Assembly (NCBI RefSeq): GCF_001640805.2
Contig: NC_066852.1
Coordinates: 9,470,194 to 9,534,193, forward strand
Length of the DNA: 64,000 bases
Source: Lates calcarifer
Lineage: Eukaryota; Chordata; Actinopteri; Centropomidae
Direction of reading: 5' to 3'
Positions 1 to 11,695 of the stretch are shown here, one piece after another. The translations under genes and the position numbers were made by a program. How positions within the stretch are numbered: the stretch's first letter is position 1; every line of letters starts with the position of its first letter. Under the pieces are notes generated by a model. That model saw nothing but the letters and a program-made list of their open reading frames with translations, ran no database searches and was not told the origin of the DNA.

Positions 1-427
1 AATATATGAGGGCTTCTACATCTGTTCCTCAATGGTTCTTCAAATATGTAAAAAAGAAAATATGAACATGGTGAACAGTTGTCAATTGAGGTTAATTACC
101 TTCAAAGGCTAAAAAAATAAACGGTGTGCTTTACTGTGGAATGGAGTAAAGAAATGATTGATCCATTTACACCAGGTTTTAAAAATCAACACCCTAATAA
201 ATATAGACAAGACTATGTGGAATGCATAAATGATATCTATGAAGATTTACTGTAAATGTGATGCACAAGCAGCAACTAAAGGTTTAACAAATAGCCTTGC
301 TGGTGAAGTATTTCCTTTAGGATAGAGTCTGAATTTTAAACTCCTCTTGTATTCCTATCAAAACCTGAAGTTGTCATCTGAGCTGTTGTTGAGGAGGAGG
401 ACTACATGTGGGTAAACTGCTCGAGGA

Positions 428-3400
428 TCAGAACAGTTTGATCATGCTCTCTCTGGACTTGCCGACTCCAACCCACTTCACTGAAATGAGATTTAAAAGA
501 GAGAGAGCAAGAAGTTGTGACTGGCAGGTTTGGCAAAGTGAAGAACAGTTTTGGCTGGAATTTCTCCATTAATGTAAAGTGTTTCTTTACAAACCTGGCA
601 CTTGCAGGAAGTCCTCAATAAACTGAATGTAATTTTGTGCCTGTGACGGCAGGTCCTCAAAGCGCCGAGCTTCCTCTGTGCTGCAGCACCAGCCAGGCAA
701 CACCTTGTAGTCAACTGACACCCGCGTCAAGTCGTCCATGTTTGCTACAATAGAGGCAGATCCATTGTGTCATCATTTGTTTTGGTTTATAGTGACTGAT
801 TTATCAAGAGTGTGGTCAAAGCACCATGCTGGACAACTGTTCTTTACTGGTATTTATAGTCCCTGTACAAGAATGACATGTTTTATTATCAGTGTAGCAG
901 TAAGCACTTGAAGAATTAAATCTGGATCAGGAAAAGAGCCACTTCATCCAACATCCAGTGCATGACCACAAGAATGACAAATGTGCACAGGAAATCAGTG
1001 TAAACATGCTGGTTGATGTAACTGCAGTGTCATGTGAAGCAAAGAGAAAGTTCTTGCATCGTCCTCTGGCTTCATTAGTTTAACAATTCAATTTGCTTCA
1101 TTTGGCACGACAAGCACAGAGATACAAATGATCAGCTGCTAAACTGATTTTCAAAAACCCAAGATGTTGCATTTCCTGCTGGTAAAAGCTGAGCCATGTA
1201 AAATAAGACATTAGGGAGCATTAAAGCTATGTTCATTCACCTGTGTGACTAAATTCTAAGCAGTAGCTCTGAAAATTATACATGATTTACACAAATCTGT
1301 GTTAATCATGCAAATTGTCTCATTTAAACCTTTGTGAACAAATAATCTTTAAAAAAAATTGTGTTTTCAATTGAAAATTATTAAAATATCAAGGAAAGTG
1401 GCCCAACATTCATTTGCAAAAAAAAAATACTTTCACTGGTTCCTGCCTCTAAAATGTGCTGCTACATTGCTCTACTATCATAATCACCATCTTAATTTTG
1501 CATTTCCTCTTTTTTGGTTACTATTCTTTTCCACTACCAAAACAGGAAATGAGCAAACATTAGAGGAACACTTGTTAAAGTGACTAGCAACAAGATTGTT
1601 GTTTCATGGTTTTATATCACTGACAACTTTATATCCTTGACTTTTTCACTGTCGGTCAGTCTCAAAAAACTGTTACATTTGACTCGTGAAGTGCATTTTT
1701 CAATGTTTTCAGGCAATTTTACATTGAAATAAATAACTGACCCACAATAAACATAATCAGTATCTGCAACCCTGCAGTCATGACACTCCTTTAAGGCAAA
1801 ACTAAAACATGCTAATTTTTATGTGCAGTGATGTGTTGGCCAGTTTTTATCTGAATTTTTGACTGTTAAATGGTATTTTTCTATAATGAGAAGATCTATG
1901 ACATGTTGAAGTGGGAATGACCTACCAGGGAAACTTGGTAGAGGTTTTCCATCTATATTATAGGCCACACCGACTTTAATCTCAGGCAGCGTGTCCAAAA
2001 TGTCCAGCTTCGTCAGGGCAATTCTACAAAGAAAGAAGTCATTCTGTTCAGCTCTGTCCAGGTATACTTCTACACTTTAACAGCAAAACATTACAGCAGG
2101 TGAGAATAATAATCTGAATGGGTCCTTACGCAGAGAAGCCATTGACCATGTGGGCGTATCTGACCAAAATCAGGTCCAGCCAACCACAGCGCCTCCTCCT
2201 GCCTGTCGTCACACCAAACTCTTTCCCTCTGGACTGTAACATCTCCCCAATGTCCTGAAATACAGAAAAAAAGCACACTGTCAGCTGCTGACAAAGCAAA
2301 AAAGAACCCAGGTGGTTTGAAAAATTAAACCATATTTACTACGCCCAGATAATTCAAATATTTTAAGAGATATATTGATTCTGTCTGTTTTCATGGTTTT
2401 TTTTTGTAGGCAATGTAAGCTGAGCACACACCCTTTTCCAGTAACATCCTGCTTCAGTTTCACATGTTCACATTTGGGACTGCCCAATACAACCACACTC
2501 CTCTACAGTCAACCACTACCAGCTCCACCAGATATTTTTTCCCCACATTGCCAGTATCCCAGAGATTTGAACGAGCTTCTGTTTGACCACAAGTAGCTGA
2601 CCACAGCACCTGAACCACTGTTTGGGCTCAGAGGAGAATCTTAATTACTGGGTCTTGAGCAGCCTCACTAAACAAAACTAATCTGCTGTCATGTCCAATC
2701 GAGCATATTCTCCATTTACTGAGAAAATACTCAATCCACAAACAAGATAACCGATACATCTGTTTACCGACTGGAAGTTTTTAATACTACTGTTACTGAA
2801 CAAGGATACACAGGCGAGATGACTTAGTCATCATCTCTCTGCAGCAATGCTGAGTGTGCAGTATCTATGATATCATGTGTCCTTATTCAATAATATATTG
2901 TTCCAATTCTTAAAAAATGTTAAATCTTGTAAATGTTAAACGTATTGCATTCATTTTTGATTTTTTTTCCCAACAATGACATGATCTCATATATATATAT
3001 ATATATATATAAACTCTATTTTCCTGTTCACACAAGTTCATTCAGAATCTGTATACAGCACATAATTTAAATGTCACAGGTTACTATAGATATTCATTGA
3101 GATTTTATCATAGTTTTTTAATGTTTTCCTTTAATGACATGCTTGGCTTTTGTGAGTGTGGTAATCTGACAACAACACCTATCCCGGTTGAGTATGTTGG
3201 CTATGTAACAAAAAGCTGCTGCTGAGTGCCTGTGAAGCCAGTGTATGAATTTTTGCTTTAATCACAACATCAGTGACTTTCCAGCTTGTCAACATTTATG
3301 TCTCATTAGTCTCATTGACACATTTTTTAAAAAGCTGTCTTTTTTACTCACATTATCCTGCTCTGTTGGGAAAGCACCAACGCCCACCCTGGTGGTGTAC

Positions 3401-6400
3401 GCTTTGACAACACCGTATACGCGGCCAATGTATGATGGAGGCACGCCAAGGCCGGTGCACACTCCTCCCACGGTGCAGTTAGAAGACGTCACGAAGGGAT
3501 ACGTCCCTGAACAAAGAGACATCTGTTAACCTGAGGTGGCAAAAACATCCATCCATCTTCATAATCAATTCCACAAACCCCTTGGTGCTCACCAAAGTCA
3601 ATATCCAGGAGAGCAGCATTGGCTCCCTCCACCAGGATCTTCTTACTGGGTCCAGTAAGAGCTTGGTGCATGAAGTACACACCGTCAGTCACCAGAGGAC
3701 GCAGTCTGTCAGCGTATTTCTGTGAAAACAGTCACACTGATAAATTCATATCAAAGCCAAACATGTTCTATCTCTAGATGTGCTGTTTGAAATCAACAAT
3801 TTATTATGTATGTGAAAAAGACTGTGCACTAAAATATAAAAAAAAGCTGAGTTATGTTCAGCAGTAAGTACCAATAACATCTCTTAACAGCCATCCATTC
3901 AAACTGTAAATGAGAGACGAGACACCCTTATCACATTAAACTAGTAAAGAAATAATCTTTGTAATGTTGACACTCTCTGCAATGTTGACATGTTTTCCCT
4001 GGTCTTAAAAGCTGTGTTATGGTGATACATTTTTTTTAAACTAACAGCAGCAGACAGGCCTTTTCACAGCAGACACTATGACTTATTAGAGGGAGAGGCA
4101 CAGGTGGAATTAATAACATTAACGGTGGCTCCATCCATTCAGTTTAAGTGTCCCAGTAAATCGTGACAGTGTGACAGTGAGTCAGTACGCACAACAGCAG
4201 TATCCTGAAACTGAAGCAGCTAAGTGGAATTGTTGGTTTTATTATTCACATCTTTCCTTTTCCTACTGTGACAATGACAAAATGTCTTCTGTGGAAAGGG
4301 CCATTTGGCACAATATGCTTATCAAATCAGTCAAAAAAAAAAAAAACAATGCACTGTGTGACCGGCTCTACATGACAACCTGTCCTCACCTTCAGCTGCT
4401 CCAGTTCACTGTCAATGTCGATGTTGAGGTTTGAGTACATGGTCAGGAAATGGTCCGCCAACATACGAAACCTACAAGGAGGACAGAGTTTAGAGTCTGT
4501 TTACACAGGCTGATTAAAATCTACATCCAGCCTCTCTATATGCAAATATACCTTCATAGATTCACTTCACAATACCATACACAGGACAGACATGCTATTG
4601 TAATGCTTCCATAAAAGCAGTGTGGCAGCAGTTTTGTGCAGCAGTTATGTTATGTGTGTACCACAGCCAGATGTTGCCACCTGCTGGCTGGAGAAGGTAA
4701 AGAATCTGCAACCACGTCTGCTCATTGTGATACATTATGGATATATTAAAGGAAACAGTGCATTCTAACATCTATAGGATCACAGCCAATAGGAACACAA
4801 TAGCATTTGAAGAGAGCTGCTTCAAAACAAACACGTTTAATGCTCTGCAGACTAAGAGAAGACTCACTGTGTTCTCAGTTGTGCTGACATTCAACAACTC
4901 TTTGAGAAATTTTATTAGTTAAACTTGCCATAGAGACTTAAAGTGTCAGAGGTCTCATTAGGTGTTCTATCACTTTATTGCATCTTAGATCACAAATGAT
5001 TAAACAACATGTAAGAAAGAAATTAGAAAGTAAAAAAGGAGATGAAAAATATAAAATACTCACTTGTTCTCAAAAACCTTGAAATTTGAGACAAGGTCAC
5101 AGATTCTCAGACCGTTACGAGCAGCTTTGGAGGAGTAGGCAGGTCCAATACCCTTTTTAGTAGTTCCCAAACTGGAGAACAAACAAAAACAAGTTAATTA
5201 TCAAAATAAACTATTAATTTAGCAGATGACACTTGGGGAGAGTGTTGTAATAAACATTATTACATAAAGCTCACTGTTTGAACTAATTAGAGTAGATTTA
5301 CTTTTTCCCTTCTTGTTGCTGCCGCTGTTGTTCCTGAATCCCATCGACAGCTTGATGGAAGTTAAACACTGGAGGCGAATAGAGGGGACAGTCAATGGGG
5401 TGACATTTCTAATTTAAAAACTTAAATGAGAAAATGCTTACTCACCAATGTGGGCACGATCAGAAATCTTTAATCTCTCCTCCCATCCTTGTAATCCTGC
5501 ACAAAATACAATGAATCTCTCATCAATTGTTCGCACTGCAACACAAATCTATCCTCCCTCATCTATCTGGGTGGTATGACTACCCACAATACCTAGTGTT
5601 TTGACAATCTGATCACTGTACTAAGTGATAAACTAGAAATTAATTTTTTAATGGAAACAAAACAAAACAAAAAAAAAGCGAACCCAAAACTCAGCCACCA
5701 TTCATTTGATTGTTTACACCACTATTTTTCCTAATGTGACATATGAAATTATCACCTGTGAAAAGAGCCAACTGAACTGATACTGATACTGACACTGCAA
5801 GACAACATGCTGACACCACTGCATTTCTCCTGTTTACAAAACTTTACCTTTGCCTTTCTTCAGGTTTTTTTCAGCCTCATCAAACAGGCCAGGTATGTGT
5901 ATCACCACTCCATTGCCTGTAATGCAAAATGGAACTGTTAAAAATCCTAATAGGAAATTGCTTTTGCATTATCACAAAATATTCCCTTTAAGCGACAAAC
6001 CTCAAATGTTTTCCCTGACGTTTTATTTATATAACGTGTTATCTTGTTGCAAGTCACTTTGACAAGTGTTCCTCTAATATTTGCTCATTTCCTGTTTTGG
6101 TAGTGGAAAAGAATAGCCATCAAAAAAGAGGAAACGCAAAATTAAGATGGTGATTGTAATACTAGAGCAATGTAGCAGCACTGGGTATATTTACATGGAC
6201 AGTTTATTTTTTTAACATTTGGTGTAGTTTGTCCTTTGTGTAACTAAGTACAGTCCCTGCAAGTCCTCTGTGCACTATGTGCACTGAGTTTCTTAGCTAC
6301 AGCGAGCTAAGACTGATACAATCTAATACATCAGCACTGCAATAAATCCTGTCTTTGTAATGTTCACTTTTTGTTTAAACTTACTAAGAAAGGCGCTGGT

Positions 6401-7744
6401 TCATCTTTAAAGTCATTATAGAGGATGTGGTTTCTGGTGCTCTAGAACTGCATGGTGTTATTATGGAAGGTGCTGCTTAGTGTTCCCTCACATATGATCC
6501 CATATAAATGGGGTGGAAAAATATTAAACAAAAATAACCATGAAGATGAGGCTACTCTAGATCAGCTTCAGTACAAACAAATACAACTATAAGCTTCAGA
6601 AAAGTAGGATTTCGTGCAGGGAAGAACCTAATGAACAGTCTATATTAATACTACAGTAACAGGGTCATTTGCTCAACAACATGACCTACAACTGATAAAG
6701 CTGTCTGCAGTGCTTTTCATGTCTGCCCTGATACTTGTCATGTACTAACATTTTATTGTTTTACTACAATCTTTATCTTCCCGCCAACTTTCACCTCTTT
6801 GAAGAAACAAAACACAGGGATTTTCTCATACCAATGAAGGAGACAGCCTTCTTGTTGAGCACCCCACTGGGCAGCAGGTGAAAGTCGTACTCCACTGAGT
6901 CCACAACCACAGTGTGACCTGCATTGTTGCCTCCCTGCAAACAGTACAAAAATATTCAGCTTGCTAGAAGGCAGTTTTCAGATGAGACATAACACTGGAG
7001 GGCAAGCACACAGCAGAAAAACAAATCAACAGTAAGGACAGTTACAATGTCATGCTCTTATATAACACCTCAGCCTGATGTGAACAGAGGGGCCAGACTG
7101 GTTCCAGACGGCTCTGAGCACAAGGTACATTTGTTTTAATATCACTGGACTGACTGTGGAGGAGGAAGAGAAACAGCTCGGGGACAACGGGCGCTTTGTG
7201 TCTTACATAACGTTACATATGCTTGAAACAGTTATCAGTCTTTACAGAGGTCATTTCCTGGATTCAGCACACATTTAGCTTCCAGGGAAGCAGAGAGAAA
7301 CAGGTTAGCGGACCATGCTAGCACCAACTTAGCACTTCCACATCCGGTAGGTCAGACAAGGTTGTTGACGTAGGAATCAGGTCATGAATATTTAACGGAA
7401 GCTAAACGGCAACGACTTTCACCAAACTCCAATTACAATTAGCTTGTATTGTAACAACGGAACAACACTATAGCATATACTTTGTGTGTATAATGTGAAG
7501 TTAATGAGACGGAGTGGTTAGGTACCTGACACCTGCATACAATATCCGCATCCATAGCGAGCAAGTCCACAACTTTTCCTTTGCCCTCGTCCCCCCACTG
7601 CGCTCCGAGCACCACGGTCACTTTATTCTGAGGCTCCTTCGGGATGCGAGGCGACGACTCCCGGGCCCGTTTAACGGCCGGCTCCCCGTTCTGGACGAGG
7701 GTTTCTGCCCCGTTAGCGTTCGCCATGGTGCTGACGGATGCCAT
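428..7744 (-). CDS. adss2: Adenylosuccinate synthase 2 (complete, 13 coding exons)
   Basis: Catalyses IMP + aspartate + GTP to adenylosuccinate, the committed step of AMP synthesis, in the cytosol. Exons in coding order: 7744-7526, 6934-6832, 5916-5848, 5496-5446, 5368-5302, 5171-5064, 4471-4390, 3719-3593, 3506-3352, 2254-2130, 2023-1926, 744-595, 480-428. All introns are GT-AG and phases match, giving 1407 nt = 468 residues (human ADSS2 456). Visible motifs: [11 protein letters not shown] (residues 47-57, catalytic Asp52), GGNNAGHT (74-81, catalytic His80), the IMP-binding [10 protein letters not shown] (171-180), the guanine-specificity TKLD (373-376) and the C-terminal [11 protein letters not shown] (453-463). 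The start at 7744 has A at -3 and G at +4; a second Met lies at residue 7. The N-terminal 40 residues are variable in this family. The non-muscle paralogue (adss2) is preferred over adss1 from the N-terminus and overall match; that choice is less certain than the family. The polyadenylation site was not found and may lie left of the window. Confidence 0.97.
1457..1575 (+). repeat. Dispersed repeat, copy 1 of an inverted pair (adss2 intron 11)
   Basis: This 119-base block is found again in reverse complement at 6062-6180. By eye about 8 of 119 positions differ (roughly 93% identity), so the pair is recent. It is a non-coding element of unknown family, in the intron between adss2 coding exons 11 and 12. 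Confidence 0.8.
2989..3011. repeat. (AT)n microsatellite
   Basis: Uninterrupted AT dinucleotide run in the adss2 intron between coding exons 9 and 10. Confidence 0.9.
6062..6180 (-). repeat. Dispersed repeat, copy 2 of an inverted pair (adss2 intron 2)
   Basis: Reverse-complement copy of 1457-1575, of the same 119-base length, in the intron between adss2 coding exons 2 and 3. The two copies together flank exons 3 to 11. Transcribed in one pre-mRNA they could pair into a long RNA stem. Confidence 0.8.
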
Positions 7745-7850
7745 GCTGCTGCCGTGCTTCTACAAACCGGAATAAGTGTTTTACCGCGTTTCTCTCAGCG
7801 TCACGGGAAGTGCGCGCGCCTGAGGCTTCCACCACTGAACGGCAGTGTTT
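7745..7850 (-). promoter_or_regulatory. adss2: adss2 5' leader and CpG-rich promoter region
   Basis: The stretch just upstream of the adss2 start codon and the first coding exon (7526-7850) are rich in G+C and CpG against an AT-rich background, as expected for a housekeeping CpG-island promoter. No TATA box is placed with confidence. The exact transcription start cannot be read from sequence alone. Confidence 0.5.
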
Positions 7851-7899
7851 CTTTGTTTTTCTGCGGTTCTTCAGAATTATTTATTTATTTATTCTCGCC

Positions 7900-7930
<31 letters not shown>
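7900..7930. repeat. (AT)n microsatellite upstream of adss2
   Basis: AT dinucleotide run with one C interruption, about 160 bases upstream of the adss2 start codon, marking the edge of its CpG-rich promoter. Confidence 0.9.
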
Positions 7931-8065
7931 GACTGACTATAATCAAATAACTCATAAAAAATATGTGTTAATTTGTTTTATTTGAGTGATATAAATGAAT
8001 TAAACTGCGGTAGATTCACCAAGAGAACAGGAGTACATGATTCACTCCCCTCCACTTCCGTGTTC

Positions 8066-8066
<1 letters not shown>

Positions 8067-8103
<37 letters not shown>
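8067..8103. repeat. Poly-T tract (37 T)
   Basis: Pure run of 37 T. It is long enough to be length-polymorphic and could be the poly-A tail of a minus-strand retroposed piece, but no SINE or processed gene body is recognisable next to it. Confidence 0.85.
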
Positions 8104-8108
<5 letters not shown>

Positions 8109-10044
8109 TCCACAGTCTACACAGCTTGTTTTGTAACCGTACTGTACCGTACTTCACATTCGTAGATTTGTTTCTGGTCGATTGTGCATTTTCATTTGCT
8201 ATCGGGATGTAAATCTCAAAATGAGTGGTTTAAAAACATTTTTAAACGTTTTTCTGCTCTATTAGGTAACACTCCACTCCAAACACTCACAGTCTTATAT
8301 CAGTTAACAAAAAATAAATAAATAATTTATACTTAAAGAATTTTAAATAGAAACTAAAGTCATCTTCTCCGAAAAGCAATTCATCAAACAGCTCATCATA
8401 TGTGGCTGTTGACAAGTAGAAGATCACGTGATCTATGCATTTATTCATTTATTCACTAATATTTCACAGCTGACTTTTCCTTTTAACCTGCTCAAACCTG
8501 TATCACCTGGTTTATCGTTATCAGATGAAATACAAATTTGACTGGTAAAATGCACAATGTAAGCACATAAACAGAAATAAGAAGCTTTGTATCATCATTT
8601 TAAACCTCGTGGCCCTGTCCTGTGAGGAGGTCCTGTGTCAAAATGTAATCTTAAGTAGTAATTCCCCACTGACCACAATGATTCAAGGTCTCATACCTTT
8701 CTGAGTACACCTATCACACAGCACTGGTTCTTTCTTGCAGTGTGTGCATCATGTTGAGCTAGGTGGCAGCAAAGGCAGCATTTTCATCTTGTGTGCAAAC
8801 TTGTAAGGCCCCATCATTCCAGGTCATAGCCTGCTGTTTTTTTCCCTGATGCATTTGCCAGTAAAAATTTGCAAACTACAACACAGCAAACAAACTCTAA
8901 CAGTGTGCCTGCAGCTAAGTAATGTTCCTGTTCAGCTCCTCACACCCATCTTTTCATACAGTTGTTCTATTTTGTGGTAATTTATGGTTTAATAAGTAAG
9001 TAGACCTAGGAATTTTTAGTTTAAGTAAAACATATTGTATATATTTTGTGGTAAATTTGATCACCTGACTTGTGGGTTCACGCTGTGTGTGCAGTGAACT
9101 GTATGGTCTCACTGTGGCTGAATGTCCTCACCACCTACATTTCACAATCCACTGAGGGACATATTCAGAGTGGAGGACAGCACAGTTCACCCTGCACCAG
9201 TTACCTGACACAGCGATGATGCTTGAACAACCAGTGAAAGTATCTTCACCTCATCTAAACCACTATTTTCTGTTGGTTACAGTTTTTCTAAGATTTTATC
9301 AGATTAACAGAATAAGTGCCCCTCCAATGATGAGGTAGGCTACACACCGTACTGCTAATATTAATATTAATATTAATAATATTAATTAATATGTGTTGTG
9401 CTGGACCAATTAAAGCACAGTGTTGAATGTTGACGTACATAAACACACAAACTCACAAATTCAACAGAGCACCGAATGCAAAAGTGAAAGTTGGACGTCT
9501 GTTATCAGCCATTGTTGTGTAATGATGATTTGGTAAACACCCCAGATTTGTTTGCAGACTGTATTTCAATTAAGAGCACGCTGCATAACATACTGCATAA
9601 TCATATATTATGAAAACATGAATTATTAAGTCATTTTCCTTGTTGACGCCTTGTAATTTGTCATGTTTTTTTTAAAGATATATATATATGATTAAATGCT
9701 AATTATAGTGAGTTTTGGTGCTTGAAAATACCAAGGAGACAATGTGGACTTTGAGGATCATGTCAACACTTCTTCACCTCATTCAGTTTCAATTAAATAC
9801 ATTTTATATTCTGTAGTGTTTCAGCATAACATGAGGTCAGTAAATGTTTTTACTGAGGTAACTTCATCTTTAAGATAATGTAAGTATAAGCATATCATGA
9901 AAATGCCTCTCATTGTGTTTGTTTAAACACAGGTTATTTATTAAGAGTGTTGTTTTCCAAGCCCTTTGAGGCAAATCTATGATTTGTAATGGCAACACAT
10001 TCATCTTAATTATACCAGACAAATGACAAATGACAGACCATACA

Positions 10045-11695
10045 CAAAGCAACACATTCAAACTTTATTTACTGTAAAAGATACTTGCTTGTTGATACAC
10101 CAGCTCCATGAAACCAAAGCTTTCTCCTGTACATCTGCACATGTTCAGAGGGGAAAACGCAGCAGTGGCCTACAGAACTGACAGGCAGATGTTACAATCA
10201 CTGGCTGTCAATTCATAGGTCATCACTTTGTGCCCCAGTGCTCTTCAGTTACCTCAACATAAAGACCATTAAACACTTTAACTGGGAGTTTCGACAGCCC
10301 TCAGCAAAACATGTTGAAGTCAAAAAATGGATGAAGGCTCCACGTTGTGTTCGGCGGCTCTCTGCAGGTAACAGCACCTCCACTGGAACAGACACAAGTT
10401 CCACATGGAGTTGCTGTTACATCCAGCCAGCACCAGAAGGCTCATCGCTGACGACAAACCGCAGCCTCTCCTGTTCTTCTCCAAGTCCTCGGATCACACA
10501 TTCAGTTTCCTCAAGGCGATTTGGTGCTAGTGTGGAAATACACCTGAGATGAAACAAGAGAGAGAAAGAGGAGAAACAGAGCGAGAGAAAGCACCGAGGT
10601 TAACTCAAGATTTGGACTTGGAGGCAGTGGCTTTAGTACGTGAGGAGTCTCCACTCGCGAGCGACTTTGACCCGGCAATTTCCTCCTCCCAGTTTTATTG
10701 CCCGAAGAGTCGGCATCATTGCTCACACTCTTCCAACGGCACGGCCAAAGGGCCAAGGCCTATGTAGATAACACAGATTTTATGGTAGCTGTCAACATTA
10801 GGGCGTTTTTTTCAATATGTGAATACATGGGTGTGTCTGACCTGTGTACCTGCAGGCCTCACATTTCCTGCTTACTCTGACATTTGTCCTCATAATTACT
10901 TAAACATTAGTTCCACAGTTTGCCAGCAGCCTATCAGTTTGAACCTAATCACGTTTCTTTGTATTAAATTCTGTAATAGTTTTAAATGTTTCTGTCATGT
11001 TCAAGTTGCAGAATAATAAGTGTAGACTTTGCCTTGCAGTAAAACACTGTGCACATGAAAAACAGAACAATAAAACAATTCAGTGATTAGAACTCTGTTA
11101 GAACACCTATGCTTGTACTTGGTTGGTTTTTATTCTGGTGAACAGACCAATCAGACTGCACCCATCTACTTCCTGTCCCTTCGAGGACAGGAACATTAAC
11201 ATTAATCTAAAATTTAGAAGAATTACACTGTTCCAAAAAAACCCTAATAATACTATTGACCTGTCAACCTTATACATTCTCCAACATAATAATGGATCAA
11301 AAAACATAAAAATGTAGTTGTGGGGCTCAAACTTGTAAGAAAAATTTTCTCTTACAAAACCTAATGTCTCCCTAAAAAATAGAGCTTTTTCATTGTAGTA
11401 AAACAAATATAAAGGGGAAAATCTATTTTTTCCTGGTTACCGCCGGCTTTTTTCAAGTATTCTTTTAAAATAAAGGATCAGAGGTGTCCCTGTGCATCAT
11501 TTTAATCCTGTAAATTTCATATAGAATACCCTCGTCAGTTTTGGGCAGGAGCTGTACTCACCTTTAGATGCATGACCCGCTGGTTTTCACAGGACGAGGC
11601 CAAAGGTTTGAAGATCAGCAGGTTGTCGTGACAGAGGCCGAGCAGCAGAGGGGAAACACGGCGCAGAAAGGCAGAAACAGAGCAGGCAGGGCAGA
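10045..11695 (-). other. Candidate unrecognised spliced transcript (minus strand)
   Basis: Not recognised. On the minus strand a block from about 11,695 down to 11,564 has one open frame (it reads AFLRRVSPLLLG and later ENQRVMHLK) and ends at a perfect donor, AAG|GTGAGT. A strong pyrimidine tract and CAG acceptor follow at about 10,545, leading into a frame that contains RLEETECVIRGL and runs to a stop near 10,414. A minus-strand AATAAA signal lies near 10,063. A possible middle block (10,600-10,750) is Ser/Lys/Arg-rich in two frames. The simplest join (donor to the 10,545 acceptor in phase 0) gives only ten more codons, so I cannot assemble one consistent protein. It may be a small gene, a decayed gene or a long non-coding RNA. 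Confidence 0.2.

Noticed and set aside
3245..3529. 94-codon plus-strand frame in adss2
   Set aside because: It is the shadow of adss2 coding exon 9 on the opposite strand.
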